A stretch of 64,000 nucleotides of DNA from Bacteroidota bacterium. Lineage in GTDB: Bacteria > Bacteroidota > Bacteroidia > Bacteroidales > Prolixibacteraceae. This document shows, piece by piece, positions 7,777 through 16,783 of this stretch (its first letter is position 1; every line of letters starts with the position of its first letter). The notes beneath the pieces are model-generated. The model was not told where the DNA came from. It was given only the letters and a program-made list of their open reading frames with translations, and ran no database searches. The DNA lies in the NCBI GenBank assembly GCA_023251455.1, contig JAHEYT010000033.1, positions 1-64,000 of the forward strand, given 5' to 3'. The position numbers and the translations under genes were made by a program.

Positions 7777-9393
7777 CTATCTTATTTTAAAACTGATAGG
7801 AGATAATGGACGTGCTGGTTGGCCATCGTCCCCTTTCGCCATAATGTTATCAATAAATATTAAGCTTCCCATTGTCAGCTTGCCGAATTGGTCTTTCTGT
7901 TCGGAAGTGAACTTATTATCTTTGGAACTGTATGTTTTTACATATCCACCAGCTCCTGAGTATGTTACATCAAACTGAGTTACTTTAAATTTTAAATCAA
8001 AGTCAAAATCTTTTAATTCTGCAAAGACTCCGTCTTCAGCCATTAGTTCTTCTTTTTTCAGGTTTCCACCGTTTTTCCCTCCGATAGTAGCCAATGGAGG
8101 TGGAACTTCTTTAACCCGGAAAGGCATTGAACCCATTGGCCTTTTTTCTCCGTTCATTTTAGCTACAACTGAAATAGATGTATTTTTACCCGTAATATCC
8201 AGTTTGGCCGGATAGACAAAAAAGTCATCTCCATTCTTTTCGTATCTTCCGTTGTTAACTGTTATTTCAAGATTTTCAGAAGCAACACCCGGAACAGAAA
8301 CTTTAATTGGATTGGCAATACCCAAATACATAACGTTCATCTTGGTCAGCGAAATGGTAACGCTAGGTCGGCCTACCTGGTATTCTCCTTCAAACGGATA
8401 GCTGTTAATATTTCCTTCAGGGTTTTTGTATTTAATTAATCCACCCCATTTAAAAGTACCAACCTGCGAAGCGGTGGCTTTATAGATTCCTTTTCCATCA
8501 CGCAATGAAAGCTTTGTATTCCCAACAAATATTTCAGGTTGCTGAGTAGTATCTTCTGCTGCCAAAAAAATCTCAGCTTCAAATTGGTCACCTTCAAGCA
8601 CGTAAGTAGATTTCGCCAATATTCTTGCTCCCAGTCTGTTAAATTTGAATGAAGCAGCATCTATCTGGCTAAAAAGACTTGAAATAACATTTGTTTCTGC
8701 ATTTTGAATATCTATCTGCATCTTTGAAAGCAGTGTGATCACAGCGATTAAAGGTTTACTTTCGAAATTTAAACTTTCCCATGTCTTTTTTTCCCCACCC
8801 TCTTTTAAACTTATGCGAGGATCGGAGGTATCCATTTGTTTGATAATATTTTCGCTCAAAGGAGAACCTTTTTCCAGAAAAGAGGCCAAGAATTCCCTGT
8901 ATTCATTAATACTGTTTTTCAGATCCGTTGCCTTTTTCTTTTGGATCATAATTTCAGAGGGAGTATTCAAATCATCTTCCCTTTTTATAATTATAGTATC
9001 GCCTTTACTATTAACAATGGTAGGTTCTGTCGAGAGAACAAATCCTGGTTCGGCTTCTTTTAAAAATGATCCTCCTGATGCAATTACCAGTTGTTCTTTA
9101 AGATCTTTAATATTCGTAATTAATTCGGATGTTTTTTTATTGACCTGATCAGCCTTATCTTTCCATTCTTTTACCTTGGCCGGATTTGCAAGATATGCAG
9201 CATCAAAAGCTCCATATATCTGTTCATTTTTTCTCTTAATATTATTGAGTGTCTGGGTCAAACTGGAATCTATGATCCGAAATGATTCGAGCACTTCGAC
9301 AGATACATTTAGCGCTAACATTGCCGTTAGCACCAGATACATCATATTTATCATTTTTTGCCTCGTAGATTCCGGGCAATTTTTACTCGACAT
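7777..9393 (-). CDS. gldM: type IX secretion motor protein GldM/PorM
   Basis: This 538-residue protein has one N-terminal membrane helix ('MMYLVLTAMLALNVSVEVL', residues about 14-32) and a long periplasmic region made of successive beta-rich domains, as in GldM/PorM. With GldL it forms the proton-driven motor that couples the inner membrane to the GldKN ring. Family traits seen are the N-terminal block 'CPESTRQKMINMMYLVLTAM' and a C-terminal domain ending in 'SPISFKIR'. It follows gldL by 17 bases and precedes gldN by 2. Length and order match the canonical gldKLMN operon. Confidence 0.93.
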   Translation of the reverse strand: MSSKNCPESTRQKMINMMYLVLTAMLALNVSVEVLESFRIIDSSLTQTLNNIKRKNEQIYGAFDAAYLANPAKVKEWKDKADQVNKKTSELITNIKDLKEQLVIASGGSFLKEAEPGFVLSTEPTIVNSKGDTIIIKREDDLNTPSEIMIQKKKATDLKNSINEYREFLASFLEKGSPLSENIIKQMDTSDPRISLKEGGEKKTWESLNFESKPLIAVITLLSKMQIDIQNAETNVISSLFSQIDAASFKFNRLGARILAKSTYVLEGDQFEAEIFLAAEDTTQQPEIFVGNTKLSLRDGKGIYKATASQVGTFKWGGLIKYKNPEGNINSYPFEGEYQVGRPSVTISLTKMNVMYLGIANPIKVSVPGVASENLEITVNNGRYEKNGDDFFVYPAKLDITGKNTSISVVAKMNGEKRPMGSMPFRVKEVPPPLATIGGKNGGNLKKEELMAEDGVFAELKDFDFDLKFKVTQFDVTYSGAGGYVKTYSSKDNKFTSEQKDQFGKLTMGSLIFIDNIMAKGDDGQPARPLSPISFKIR

Positions 9394-9410
9394 AGTGTTC
9401 GCGGATTAAA

Positions 9411-10388
9411 TTACTTCTTTTTATAATTCATGGCTCCAAGCATATTCCCATATACTGAATTAAGAGCATCCAAATGTGAATTCAATTTTTCGGCATTTTC
9501 CTTGTATTTCTTCATTTCCTGAGCCGATGAAGCAATTATCTGGTTCATCTGATTTAGTTCTTCGAAGAATTTTGACGAGGCATGAATTTGTTCACTGGTA
9601 CCTTTTAATTGTTTTTCGTAGCTAATATTCAGTGATTCAATATTTTTATTGAGTTTGTTCAGGTTTTCGCCATAGCTTGAAGAATTCACTTCAAAATCTT
9701 TAAATCCTTTTTCTAAAGCGCCAGAGAATTTTTGATATGATTCAGAAAGTTTACTGCCCGATTCATCAATCTGTTTGGTAAATTTCGAACTCGACTCGTT
9801 GAGTTTGGCGAGCATATTCTCACCTGTTTCTGAAATTTTGTGTGCGGTATTACTATAGGTATTGACTAGTTCGCCAATCGAATTATGAATAGAATTGTTT
9901 GCCTGAGTATTCATTTCCGAAAAGGCCATCATCGACTCCGAAGCGGAATTCAGATTTTTGACATAAACATCTGTTGCCAGAGTTGCTGTTGATATATCGC
10001 TTATTCCTGATGCGGTATTGGATAAATCGACCAGACTTTTCCCAATTTTAGACAAAAGTTCAGGAGTGATATTGGTACTGCCCAACAATGCATCGAAATT
10101 ACTTTTGACGTTACCCTGAATTTCTTCAGCTGGCTCTAAAAGTTCATAATCTTCCTGTAATTCAGGATAAACTTTAGACCAATCAGGTTGCTCCAAAGGT
10201 GGTTCAAAGGCTGAAAGGAAGAATATGAAAGCTTCAGTCATCAAACCAATGGTAAGCATGATACCGGAATGATTCCAGTGCTGAAGTTTAAACAGAGCCC
10301 CAATGAGAACTAAAGAAGCGCCCCATCCATATGTATACCCCATTAAAACTTTCCACCTTTTTGTCTTAAGTATTTCACCAATATTCAT
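9411..10388 (-). CDS. gldL: type IX secretion motor protein GldL/PorL
   Basis: This 325-residue inner-membrane protein has two N-terminal helices (residues about 13-33 and 42-60) and a long coiled-coil-like cytoplasmic tail rich in Asn, Ser, Glu and Lys. A glutamate lies in the second helix (Glu52 in 'LTIGLMTEAFIFFLSAFEPP'); in GldL family members this acidic residue is linked to proton flow through the motor. The open frame extends upstream to 10445, but that would overlap the end of gldK. ATG at 10388 (MNIGEILKTKRW) gives the usual GldL N terminus and a 23-base spacer from gldK. Confidence 0.93.
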   Translation of the reverse strand: MNIGEILKTKRWKVLMGYTYGWGASLVLIGALFKLQHWNHSGIMLTIGLMTEAFIFFLSAFEPPLEQPDWSKVYPELQEDYELLEPAEEIQGNVKSNFDALLGSTNITPELLSKIGKSLVDLSNTASGISDISTATLATDVYVKNLNSASESMMAFSEMNTQANNSIHNSIGELVNTYSNTAHKISETGENMLAKLNESSSKFTKQIDESGSKLSESYQKFSGALEKGFKDFEVNSSSYGENLNKLNKNIESLNISYEKQLKGTSEQIHASSKFFEELNQMNQIIASSAQEMKKYKENAEKLNSHLDALNSVYGNMLGAMNYKKK

Positions 10389-10411
10389 GTGTTCAGAATT
10401 TATTATGGTAA

Positions 10412-11749
10412 TTAAAATTCGTTTCCAAAAGAAGAACGAACACAACGGAATCCAATGTATGATTTTGTTGTATCCTGATATTCATAACTTCTTGTTGAGA
10501 CCTGGAGGAATGCAGAAATATCTTTCCAGGAGCCTCCACGTATGACTTTCCGTTTCATCGCAGGTGCATCACCTGGTTTTGCGTTGTATTCAAAATTCGG
10601 ATTAAAGTCATTGATATACATGTAAGCTGATTCATCATAAGCTGAACTTGTCCATTCCGCAACATTTCCCGACATGTCGTAAAGGCCAAAATCATTGGCA
10701 TCATAACTACCAACTTTCATGGTTGCCATTCCCCCGTCTTCAACATAATTTCCTCTTAAAGGCTTAAAGTTAGCCAGGAAAACGCCATCTTGTTGACGAG
10801 TATAGTATCCTCCCCAAGGAAACATGGATGATTGATGATCTCCACGGGCAGCATATTCCCATTCAACTTCGGTCGGTAATCTGTAATCCTGTAAAGTTGC
10901 TTCTTTTTGGCTTGAAAGGAAGTCGTTATGAAGTTTGGTTCTCCAATGACAGAATGCTTTTGCTTGTTCCCAGGTAACTCCTACAACAGGATAATCATCA
11001 AATCCAGGATGCCAGAAGTAACGGGTAGCCCACGGTTCATTGTATGAAAATGTAAAGTCTCTGATCCAGGTTAAGGTGTCGGGATAAATATTTACCTGAT
11101 TACTGAAAATAAATGAAGAACGGTTTTCTATTGTTTTTTCTTCACCTTTAGTATCGGTTACGGTTCCACTGTAACTTTGGGTTTCGTAATTATACATGTT
11201 TACACGACGTGCGGCCTGTTTAAGGTCAATCCAATGGTATTCATAAGACAATTTTCGTGCGTCAATTTCCTTTTTCTTGAAAAAACGTTCGTTTTCAGGA
11301 ATAAACATAGGTGTCAGAACCTCGGTATAATCGGGATTACTCCAATCCAGTTTTTCTTTCCAGTTAATTCTGGGTGGATCAATAGGATTACCCTTTCTAT
11401 CCTCACTATTCATAAATTCAGGGAATTGCTCTGATAACATTGTTCGTGCAATAGAGTCCCTGGTCCATTGAATAAACTGCCGGTATTCATTGTTGGTGAT
11501 TTCGGTATCATCCATCCAAAATGCATCAACCGACACTGTTTTCGCGGGTGTTGCGGACGAAGTTACGTCCTGATCGTTTGGTCCGAGATTGAATGATCCT
11601 CTGTGAATAAAGGTCATTCCGTAAGGAGTTGGTTCAAACCATTTTCCTCTTCCCTTTACTCCCGTTAGTTCACCGTTGCCCGATTTGTTACAACTTGTTA
11701 GCGTAACAATCGTCAAAATAACTAACCCAATAGCAAAAAGTTTTTTCAT
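10412..11749 (-). CDS. gldK: type IX secretion lipoprotein GldK/PorK
   Basis: This 445-residue lipoprotein has lipobox 'VTLTSC' near residue 20 and a formylglycine-generating-enzyme-like fold with 'FWMDDTEITNNEYRQF', 'RLPTEVEWEYAARGD', 'FGLYDMSGNVAEWTS' and 'RKVIRGGSWKDISAF'. In T9SS it is anchored in the outer membrane and forms the large periplasmic ring with GldN. It is placed first in the gldKLMN order, directly after porP (32 bases), matching the P. gingivalis porPKLMN layout. A close paralogue lies at the other end of the cluster (5432-6775). Confidence 0.93.
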   Translation of the reverse strand: MKKLFAIGLVILTIVTLTSCNKSGNGELTGVKGRGKWFEPTPYGMTFIHRGSFNLGPNDQDVTSSATPAKTVSVDAFWMDDTEITNNEYRQFIQWTRDSIARTMLSEQFPEFMNSEDRKGNPIDPPRINWKEKLDWSNPDYTEVLTPMFIPENERFFKKKEIDARKLSYEYHWIDLKQAARRVNMYNYETQSYSGTVTDTKGEEKTIENRSSFIFSNQVNIYPDTLTWIRDFTFSYNEPWATRYFWHPGFDDYPVVGVTWEQAKAFCHWRTKLHNDFLSSQKEATLQDYRLPTEVEWEYAARGDHQSSMFPWGGYYTRQQDGVFLANFKPLRGNYVEDGGMATMKVGSYDANDFGLYDMSGNVAEWTSSAYDESAYMYINDFNPNFEYNAKPGDAPAMKRKVIRGGSWKDISAFLQVSTRSYEYQDTTKSYIGFRCVRSSFGNEF

Positions 11750-11781
11750 AGTATAGCTGTATGTTGCTTCTAATATATTCT

Positions 11782-12729
11782 TTACAAGTATCTTATACTC
11801 TTATATTTTTTATTCCTGTTTTTGCCTAAATCAAGGCTGTAACCTATATAAATTTCATGCGAACCACCTGTATACCCCGACAACGCTGACGTTGTAAGAT
11901 CGTAGGCATAACCAAGCTTTAACCCATTATTCAGTTCAAATCCCAAAAGAACGCAAATCGCATCGTTGATTCGGTAATTCAGACCAGCTGAAAATCGTTG
12001 TTTGTAAACAAGATCAACTAAAAAATCGGTTTGAAAAGCAGCTCCGTCCGTTTTTAAATAGACCGATGGTTGCAATTCAAATAACGGATTAGTTAAATTG
12101 ATATTGTAACCTGCTGACAAATAATAATGACGGGCTAAAAATGTACGAGCCTGATCGGAAAGTACAATCGATGCCTGATTTATATGAGTAGCAGATAATC
12201 CAACAAAATAATTTTTAGAACGCAGGAATGCTCCAATTCCCATGTCAAATGCCAGCTGACTGGCTTCTGAGGTTGGTATGATTCCGGTCTCATCAGATAT
12301 TGATTGGTAATAATCACTTTCAGGAATATACCATTCTGGATTGATCGACATGTTGAAAAACCCCAAACTGGTGCCTATTCCTAACTCTCCAATACCTGTT
12401 TTCATCCGGTAAGCATAATCAATACCGATTGAAATATTTTTAAAAAATCCAATTTCGTCGCTAATAATATTGAATCCAATCCCACTGTTTAATCCAAACA
12501 ATTTACTTGCTGACCCAACGCTAAATACCAGTGTTTTAGGAGCTCCCGTAATTCCAACCCACTGATATCGGTTTAATATTACGCCACTCATTACTCCGTC
12601 GTTCCCAGCAAATCCCGGATTAACCGTCAGTTGCGTTGCTTTGTTAAAGCTGAACTGCGGATCCTGTTGGGCAATTGCTGCTAATATAGCTATTATATAT
12701 AAAAATAAAAAACAAAATATTTTTTTCAT
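11782..12729 (-). CDS. porP: PorP/SprF family outer membrane protein
   Basis: This protein of about 315 residues has a signal peptide (MKKIFCFLFLYIIAILAAIA, cleaved before 'QQDPQFSFNK'). The mature start 'DPQFSFNKATQLTVNPGFAG' and the 'NRYQWVGITGAPKT' block are hallmarks of the PorP/SprF family, predicted outer-membrane beta barrels that help assemble the T9SS or attach specific cargo. The C-terminal region 'GGSHEIYIGYSLDLGKNR' looks like the last barrel strands. Two ATG codons are possible: 12729, chosen because it begins the signal peptide cleanly, and 12759, which adds ten polar residues. It heads the porP-gldK-L-M-N run. Confidence 0.88.
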   Translation of the reverse strand: MKKIFCFLFLYIIAILAAIAQQDPQFSFNKATQLTVNPGFAGNDGVMSGVILNRYQWVGITGAPKTLVFSVGSASKLFGLNSGIGFNIISDEIGFFKNISIGIDYAYRMKTGIGELGIGTSLGFFNMSINPEWYIPESDYYQSISDETGIIPTSEASQLAFDMGIGAFLRSKNYFVGLSATHINQASIVLSDQARTFLARHYYLSAGYNINLTNPLFELQPSVYLKTDGAAFQTDFLVDLVYKQRFSAGLNYRINDAICVLLGFELNNGLKLGYAYDLTTSALSGYTGGSHEIYIGYSLDLGKNRNKKYKSIRYL

Positions 12730-12840
12730 AAAAGCATTGTTGTTTCTCAGTTTGCCCATTTTATGTGCAGTAAAATAATGAAAAAATGTTTACTGTACCA
12801 AACACTGAGAATCTCTAAAGTCAATGAACGCAGGTTTAGA

Positions 12841-14004
12841 TCATTTATTTTGTCTTTTATTCATCTTTCTTATGTTTTTCCACCATCTGTCCGGAATATC
12901 ACCGAGCGATGCTTTCTTGTAATCGTCTTCATCGCATGGTACAATATACATTCCTCCTTTTCGGTTTTCAAAATCTGAAATTTCCATCCACCATCTTCCT
13001 GAAACACGGCTTTGAAAAAAGACCAGAGTCATGTTGATGTCAGACATATCGACCATGAATTGATTAAAGTCTTCCGAATCATCCAGAGGATCTTCAGGTT
13101 TGCGATTAAAAAAACCTTCCATAAAGTGCCAGACAATTTGAGCCATCAGGTTCGAGGAATTCGAACTGAGGTCATTATCAGGAATCAGATTGAAAAAGCC
13201 TGCAATGTTTAGCACATCACTAATTCCGGCATATCTTGCCACCTGACAGGCTTCTTCAGAGTACAACCCGTTGGGCGATGCCATGGATTGTCCCGGGGCA
13301 TCAATACAGCGAATTGCATTCATGTCAAAGCTAAATACGTTCGCATCGCGTAGAATTGGTTCGACGGATGTGAGGTCGTACCTGACCTGACCTAATCTTT
13401 TTACATCCCAATGATAGCTGTTAAAGAGGTCGATATCCGATGGATCTACAAAATAGTTCTGATATGCAAGGGCTGTATACGAATACAGATTCTTTTGCTT
13501 TTCGAAGATCAGGTTCAGGTAATTTTCTGAATTAAGGGTCTTTACTCCCTTTCTGAAATCCAGTTTTGGATCAACTGTTACCATGTTGAAAAGGCGCCCT
13601 TCAAAAGCTTTGGTCATCCCAAAAGTGAGATCCTGACTGCCGCCTAGAATAACTAGTGTCTGATGGTGGTTCAGGATTTGTTCGCAAATATCGCGCAGCG
13701 CAAAATAAGTGTCATTGGCGGTAATGCCAAGTTTCAGATTGCCCAAATCCAATGCTTTAAATCGTGAGCCAATCCGGTTCAGGCTATATAAGTGTTTTCT
13801 GATTTCGTCCGGAGCCTTTCCGGAGCCTGATATTGCTGAATTTCGATCTTCAGCAACACCGATAATAATCAAATCTGCTTTTTCAGGCTTAAGTTTTTCC
13901 TTGTTTTTTTGCAGCAAATACCCTAATGTATGCTTTTTGTTGGCCCAATCTGGACATTCAACTTTCTCAAAATCAATGGGATCAAAATAATGTAGCAAGT
14001 CCAT
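12841..14004 (-). CDS. formimidoylglutamase-like arginase-fold protein
   Basis: This 387-residue protein belongs to the ureohydrolase (arginase/agmatinase/formimidoylglutamase) fold as found beside T9SS genes in many Bacteroidota. The usual manganese-binding motifs are altered: GGxH(D/S) is GGSQD (121-125), DAHxD is DPKLD (145-149) and SxDxDxxDP is SFDMNAIR (225-232). The metal-binding histidines are therefore replaced and at least one aspartate is lost, so hydrolysis of formimidoylglutamate is doubtful. The C terminus 'SGRWWMEI' to 'IPDRWWKNIRK' is conserved in this subgroup from memory of homologues. The longest frame would start at a TTG (14055) inside a terminator hairpin, so ATG 14004 is used. 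It lies between topA and porP. Confidence 0.8.
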   Translation of the reverse strand: MDLLHYFDPIDFEKVECPDWANKKHTLGYLLQKNKEKLKPEKADLIIIGVAEDRNSAISGSGKAPDEIRKHLYSLNRIGSRFKALDLGNLKLGITANDTYFALRDICEQILNHHQTLVILGGSQDLTFGMTKAFEGRLFNMVTVDPKLDFRKGVKTLNSENYLNLIFEKQKNLYSYTALAYQNYFVDPSDIDLFNSYHWDVKRLGQVRYDLTSVEPILRDANVFSFDMNAIRCIDAPGQSMASPNGLYSEEACQVARYAGISDVLNIAGFFNLIPDNDLSSNSSNLMAQIVWHFMEGFFNRKPEDPLDDSEDFNQFMVDMSDINMTLVFFQSRVSGRWWMEISDFENRKGGMYIVPCDEDDYKKASLGDIPDRWWKNIRKMNKRQNK

Positions 14005-14044
14005 CAGTGGTTTTTTATCAGGAGTTGAAAATACGTTTTTAAAT

Positions 14045-14076
14045 AAAAAGGGCAAACAAAAAGATGTTTACCCTTT
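14045..14076 (-). terminator. terminator after topA
   Basis: On the minus strand a stem of about 12 bp (14065-14076 with 14047-14058, one G-T pair) has a 6-base loop and is followed by a T-run. It lies directly after the topA stop, and the TTG of the longest frame of the next gene falls inside it. It supports an uncoupled start at 14004. Confidence 0.75.
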
Positions 14077-14082
14077 AAAAAT

Positions 14083-16407
14083 TTATTTTTTTCTTGATTT
14101 CTTTGGTGCTGGCTGTTTATCAATCAGCGTCATACAGTCGTCCAGCGAAAGTTGCGCGGCATCTGTATTCTTTGGAATCTTGTAATTATTCTTCTTATAT
14201 ACAATGTATGGACCCCATCTGCCATTTAGAATTTTAAGCTCCGGATTTTCTTCAAATACTTTAATTAAAGCGTTTGCATCTTTCTCTCTTTTGCCTTCAA
14301 TAAGTTTGATAGCCCTTGTCAATTCTACAGAATAGGGGTCATCAACATTTTTCTCGAGCGAAATGAATTTACTGTCATGCCTGACATACGGGCCAAATCG
14401 CCCGATAGCCACAGTTACCGTTTTGCCTTCGTATTCTCCGAGGTTTCGTGGCAATTTAAACAATTCGAGCGCGTCTTCCAGTGTAATTGTTTCGATGTGC
14501 TGTCCTGATCGTAAACTGGCAAACTGAGGTTTTTCTCCACCTTCAGTAATCTCGCCCAGTTGAGCCAATGGGCCAAACCGTCCTATTTTTACTGAAATTT
14601 CCAGACCTGATGTCGGATCAATTCCCAGAACCCGAACGCCATTTGTCCGTTCAGCTTCGTTTAAAGCGTTTTCAACTTTTGCATGAAATGGGGTGTAAAA
14701 ACTTTGGATCATATCGTTCCAAACCAATTCACCTTCAGCTATTTCGTCGAATTCTTTTTCAACTTTGGCTGTAAAATTATAATCCATGATCATGTCAAAA
14801 TACTTAACCAGGAAGTCGTTAACAACCATGCCAATATCAGTTGGAAACAGTTTTGATTTTTCGGCGCCTGTTTGCTCAGTCTTTACTTTTGCTGATATTT
14901 TTTGGCCAGAAAGGATTAATTCGGTGAATGAGCGCTCCGTTCCAGCGCGGTCTTCCTTTACAACGTAACCTCGGTTTTGTACGGTTGTGATAATCGGAGC
15001 ATAAGTTGAAGGTCGTCCGATTCCTTGTTCTTCAAGCTTTTTTACCAGGCTGGCTTCAGTGTATCGCGGAGGTTTTTGGGTAAACCGTTCGGTAGCATGA
15101 ATTTTATCCCAACGCAAGATTTGTTTTGCGCTTAAAGCTGGAAGCAATCCTTTTTGCCCGCCATTCTGATCTTCATCGTCGCTTGATTCAATATAAACCC
15201 GCAGAAAACCATCGAAAATCAAGACTTCGCCAGTTGCAACGAACTTTTCAGGAACATTTGAAATATCAATAGTTACTGTAGTTTTTTCAAGTTCGGCTTC
15301 AGCCATTTGAGACGCGATGGTGCGTTTCCAGATCAAATCGTATAATTTTTTTTCCTGATTTGTTCCTGAAATTTCTTCCTGATCCATATAGGCCGGACGA
15401 ATAGCTTCGTGGGCTTCCTGTGCTCCCTTGGCTTTGGTCTTATACTGGCGAACCTGGTGATATTTTTCACCCATCGTCTGGATAATCACTTGCTTCGCCG
15501 CATTAATAGCCAATCCCGATAGGTTAACCGAGTCGGTACGCATATAGGTGATCTTTCCCGATTCGTAAAGTTTTTGAGCAACGCTCATGGTCTGTGAAAC
15601 TGAAAAGCCTAACTTCCGGCTTGCTTCCTGCTGAAGCGTTGAAGTAATAAATGGTGGGGCAGGCGAGCGTCTTCCCGGTTTTTTAACTACTTCGCTAATC
15701 TGAAATTCAGCATTTTTGCATTTTTCAAGAAAAGCATTTGCTTCTTCTTTAGTATCAAAACGTTGATTCAGTTCCGCTTTCAGTTCGGTTATTTTACCAT
15801 CTTTTTCAGGAACTAAAAAATTGGCTGAAACACGAAATGCAGAAGTGGTATTAAAATTCATGATTTCACGTTCGCGCTCAACAATCAGTCGTACAGCAAC
15901 CGACTGTACCCTTCCGGCCGACAATGATGGTTTTACTTTCTTCCATAAAACCGGCGAAACTTCGAAACCTACAATTCGGTCGAGTACACGGCGGGCTTGT
16001 TGGGCATTTACCAGATTAAGATCGAGCGGACGGGGATTTTGAACCGCATTCAGGATTGCTTCTTTCGTAATTTCGTGAAATACGATACGTTTTGTTGTTT
16101 TAGGATCCAATCCGAGTGTTTCCTGAAGGTGCCACGAAATGGCTTCTCCCTCGCGGTCCTCGTCCGATGCCAACCAAATGACCTTGGAGTCTTTCGCCAA
16201 TTTCTTCAGCTCGGTAACTAATTTCTTTTTGTCAGCAGAGATTTCGTATTTGGGAGTAAAGTTATTTTGAATGTCAATTCCAAAATCTTTTTTTTCGAGA
16301 TCCCTGATGTGCCCCATGCTTGAGGTAACAAAAAAATCTTTCCCTAAGAATTTTTCAATCGTTTTTGCTTTGGCAGGTGACTCAACAATAACAAGATTTT
16401 CGTACAT
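14083..16407 (-). CDS. topA: DNA topoisomerase I
   Basis: This 774-residue type IA topoisomerase relaxes negative supercoils. The TOPRIM domain starts at the N terminus ('LVIVESPAKAKTIEKFLG', 'SMGHIRDL') and contains 'WLASDEDREGEAISWHL'. The catalytic tyrosine is Tyr288 in 'KITYMRTDSVNLS'. 'RPSTYAPIITTVQNRGYV' follows. Instead of the Cys4 zinc fingers of E. coli TopA, the C terminus has three repeats of the 'GRFGPLAQ', 'GRFGPYVRH', 'GRWGPYIVYKK' type, as is common in Bacteroidota. It is the first gene of the minus-strand run leading into the T9SS cluster and has its own terminator. Confidence 0.96.
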   Translation of the reverse strand: MYENLVIVESPAKAKTIEKFLGKDFFVTSSMGHIRDLEKKDFGIDIQNNFTPKYEISADKKKLVTELKKLAKDSKVIWLASDEDREGEAISWHLQETLGLDPKTTKRIVFHEITKEAILNAVQNPRPLDLNLVNAQQARRVLDRIVGFEVSPVLWKKVKPSLSAGRVQSVAVRLIVEREREIMNFNTTSAFRVSANFLVPEKDGKITELKAELNQRFDTKEEANAFLEKCKNAEFQISEVVKKPGRRSPAPPFITSTLQQEASRKLGFSVSQTMSVAQKLYESGKITYMRTDSVNLSGLAINAAKQVIIQTMGEKYHQVRQYKTKAKGAQEAHEAIRPAYMDQEEISGTNQEKKLYDLIWKRTIASQMAEAELEKTTVTIDISNVPEKFVATGEVLIFDGFLRVYIESSDDEDQNGGQKGLLPALSAKQILRWDKIHATERFTQKPPRYTEASLVKKLEEQGIGRPSTYAPIITTVQNRGYVVKEDRAGTERSFTELILSGQKISAKVKTEQTGAEKSKLFPTDIGMVVNDFLVKYFDMIMDYNFTAKVEKEFDEIAEGELVWNDMIQSFYTPFHAKVENALNEAERTNGVRVLGIDPTSGLEISVKIGRFGPLAQLGEITEGGEKPQFASLRSGQHIETITLEDALELFKLPRNLGEYEGKTVTVAIGRFGPYVRHDSKFISLEKNVDDPYSVELTRAIKLIEGKREKDANALIKVFEENPELKILNGRWGPYIVYKKNNYKIPKNTDAAQLSLDDCMTLIDKQPAPKKSRKK

Positions 16408-16783
16408 GTATCGGATTGTTTTTCGTTCAGTATTTTAAATTTTGTGCAAATTAAAGAAAAGGAAACGCTAAGTTCAAAATATAATTCAATAAATTTTTAA
16501 AGCATATTTATTTGAAAATGATTTATTTATTCCATTTTGAGGACTTTTACGGGTAGACAGAGACCCATTTATGCCTTCGTTGGAATCATTTTATTCAGTA
16601 TTGTAATTGTATGTATAATATCCAAGTTAACAGTGTATTACAATCGTTTCAGACTGACACATTCGAGTGGTGCAAAGTTTAGGTTCGCATATGGTAAAAC
16701 GGACTATTTTCGTGCTGTTTTTATTCAAAGGAATTCACTTGGGTTTCATTATCTTTGTCGACTTAAACCGAAATCAGTTGTGC
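16408..16783. other. divergent intergenic region topA/PBP1A
   Basis: This AT-rich 376-base region separates the divergent topA and PBP genes. The plus-strand frame stays open through its last part, but only with GTG or weak ATG starts. I see no gene here; it contains the candidate promoter of the PBP gene at 16750-16757. Confidence 0.6.
16750..16757 (+). promoter_or_regulatory. candidate -7 element TATCTTTG for PBP1A gene
   Basis: TATCTTTG matches the Bacteroidota -7 consensus TAnnTTTG and ends 26 bases before the ATG at 16784. No convincing -33 TTG was found at the usual distance. It supports the downstream start, because a start at 16667 would lie upstream of this promoter. Confidence 0.45.

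Noticed and set aside
8735-9148. 137-codon plus-strand frame inside gldM
   Set aside because: Antisense to a well-supported GldM; low-complexity Phe/Ser-rich translation.
14005-14055. N-terminal extension of the arginase-fold protein
   Set aside because: Starts with TTG inside the topA terminator hairpin.
16667-16783. N-terminal extension of the PBP1A frame
   Set aside because: Begins with GTG, lies upstream of a -7 promoter element, and would add residues unlike the family.
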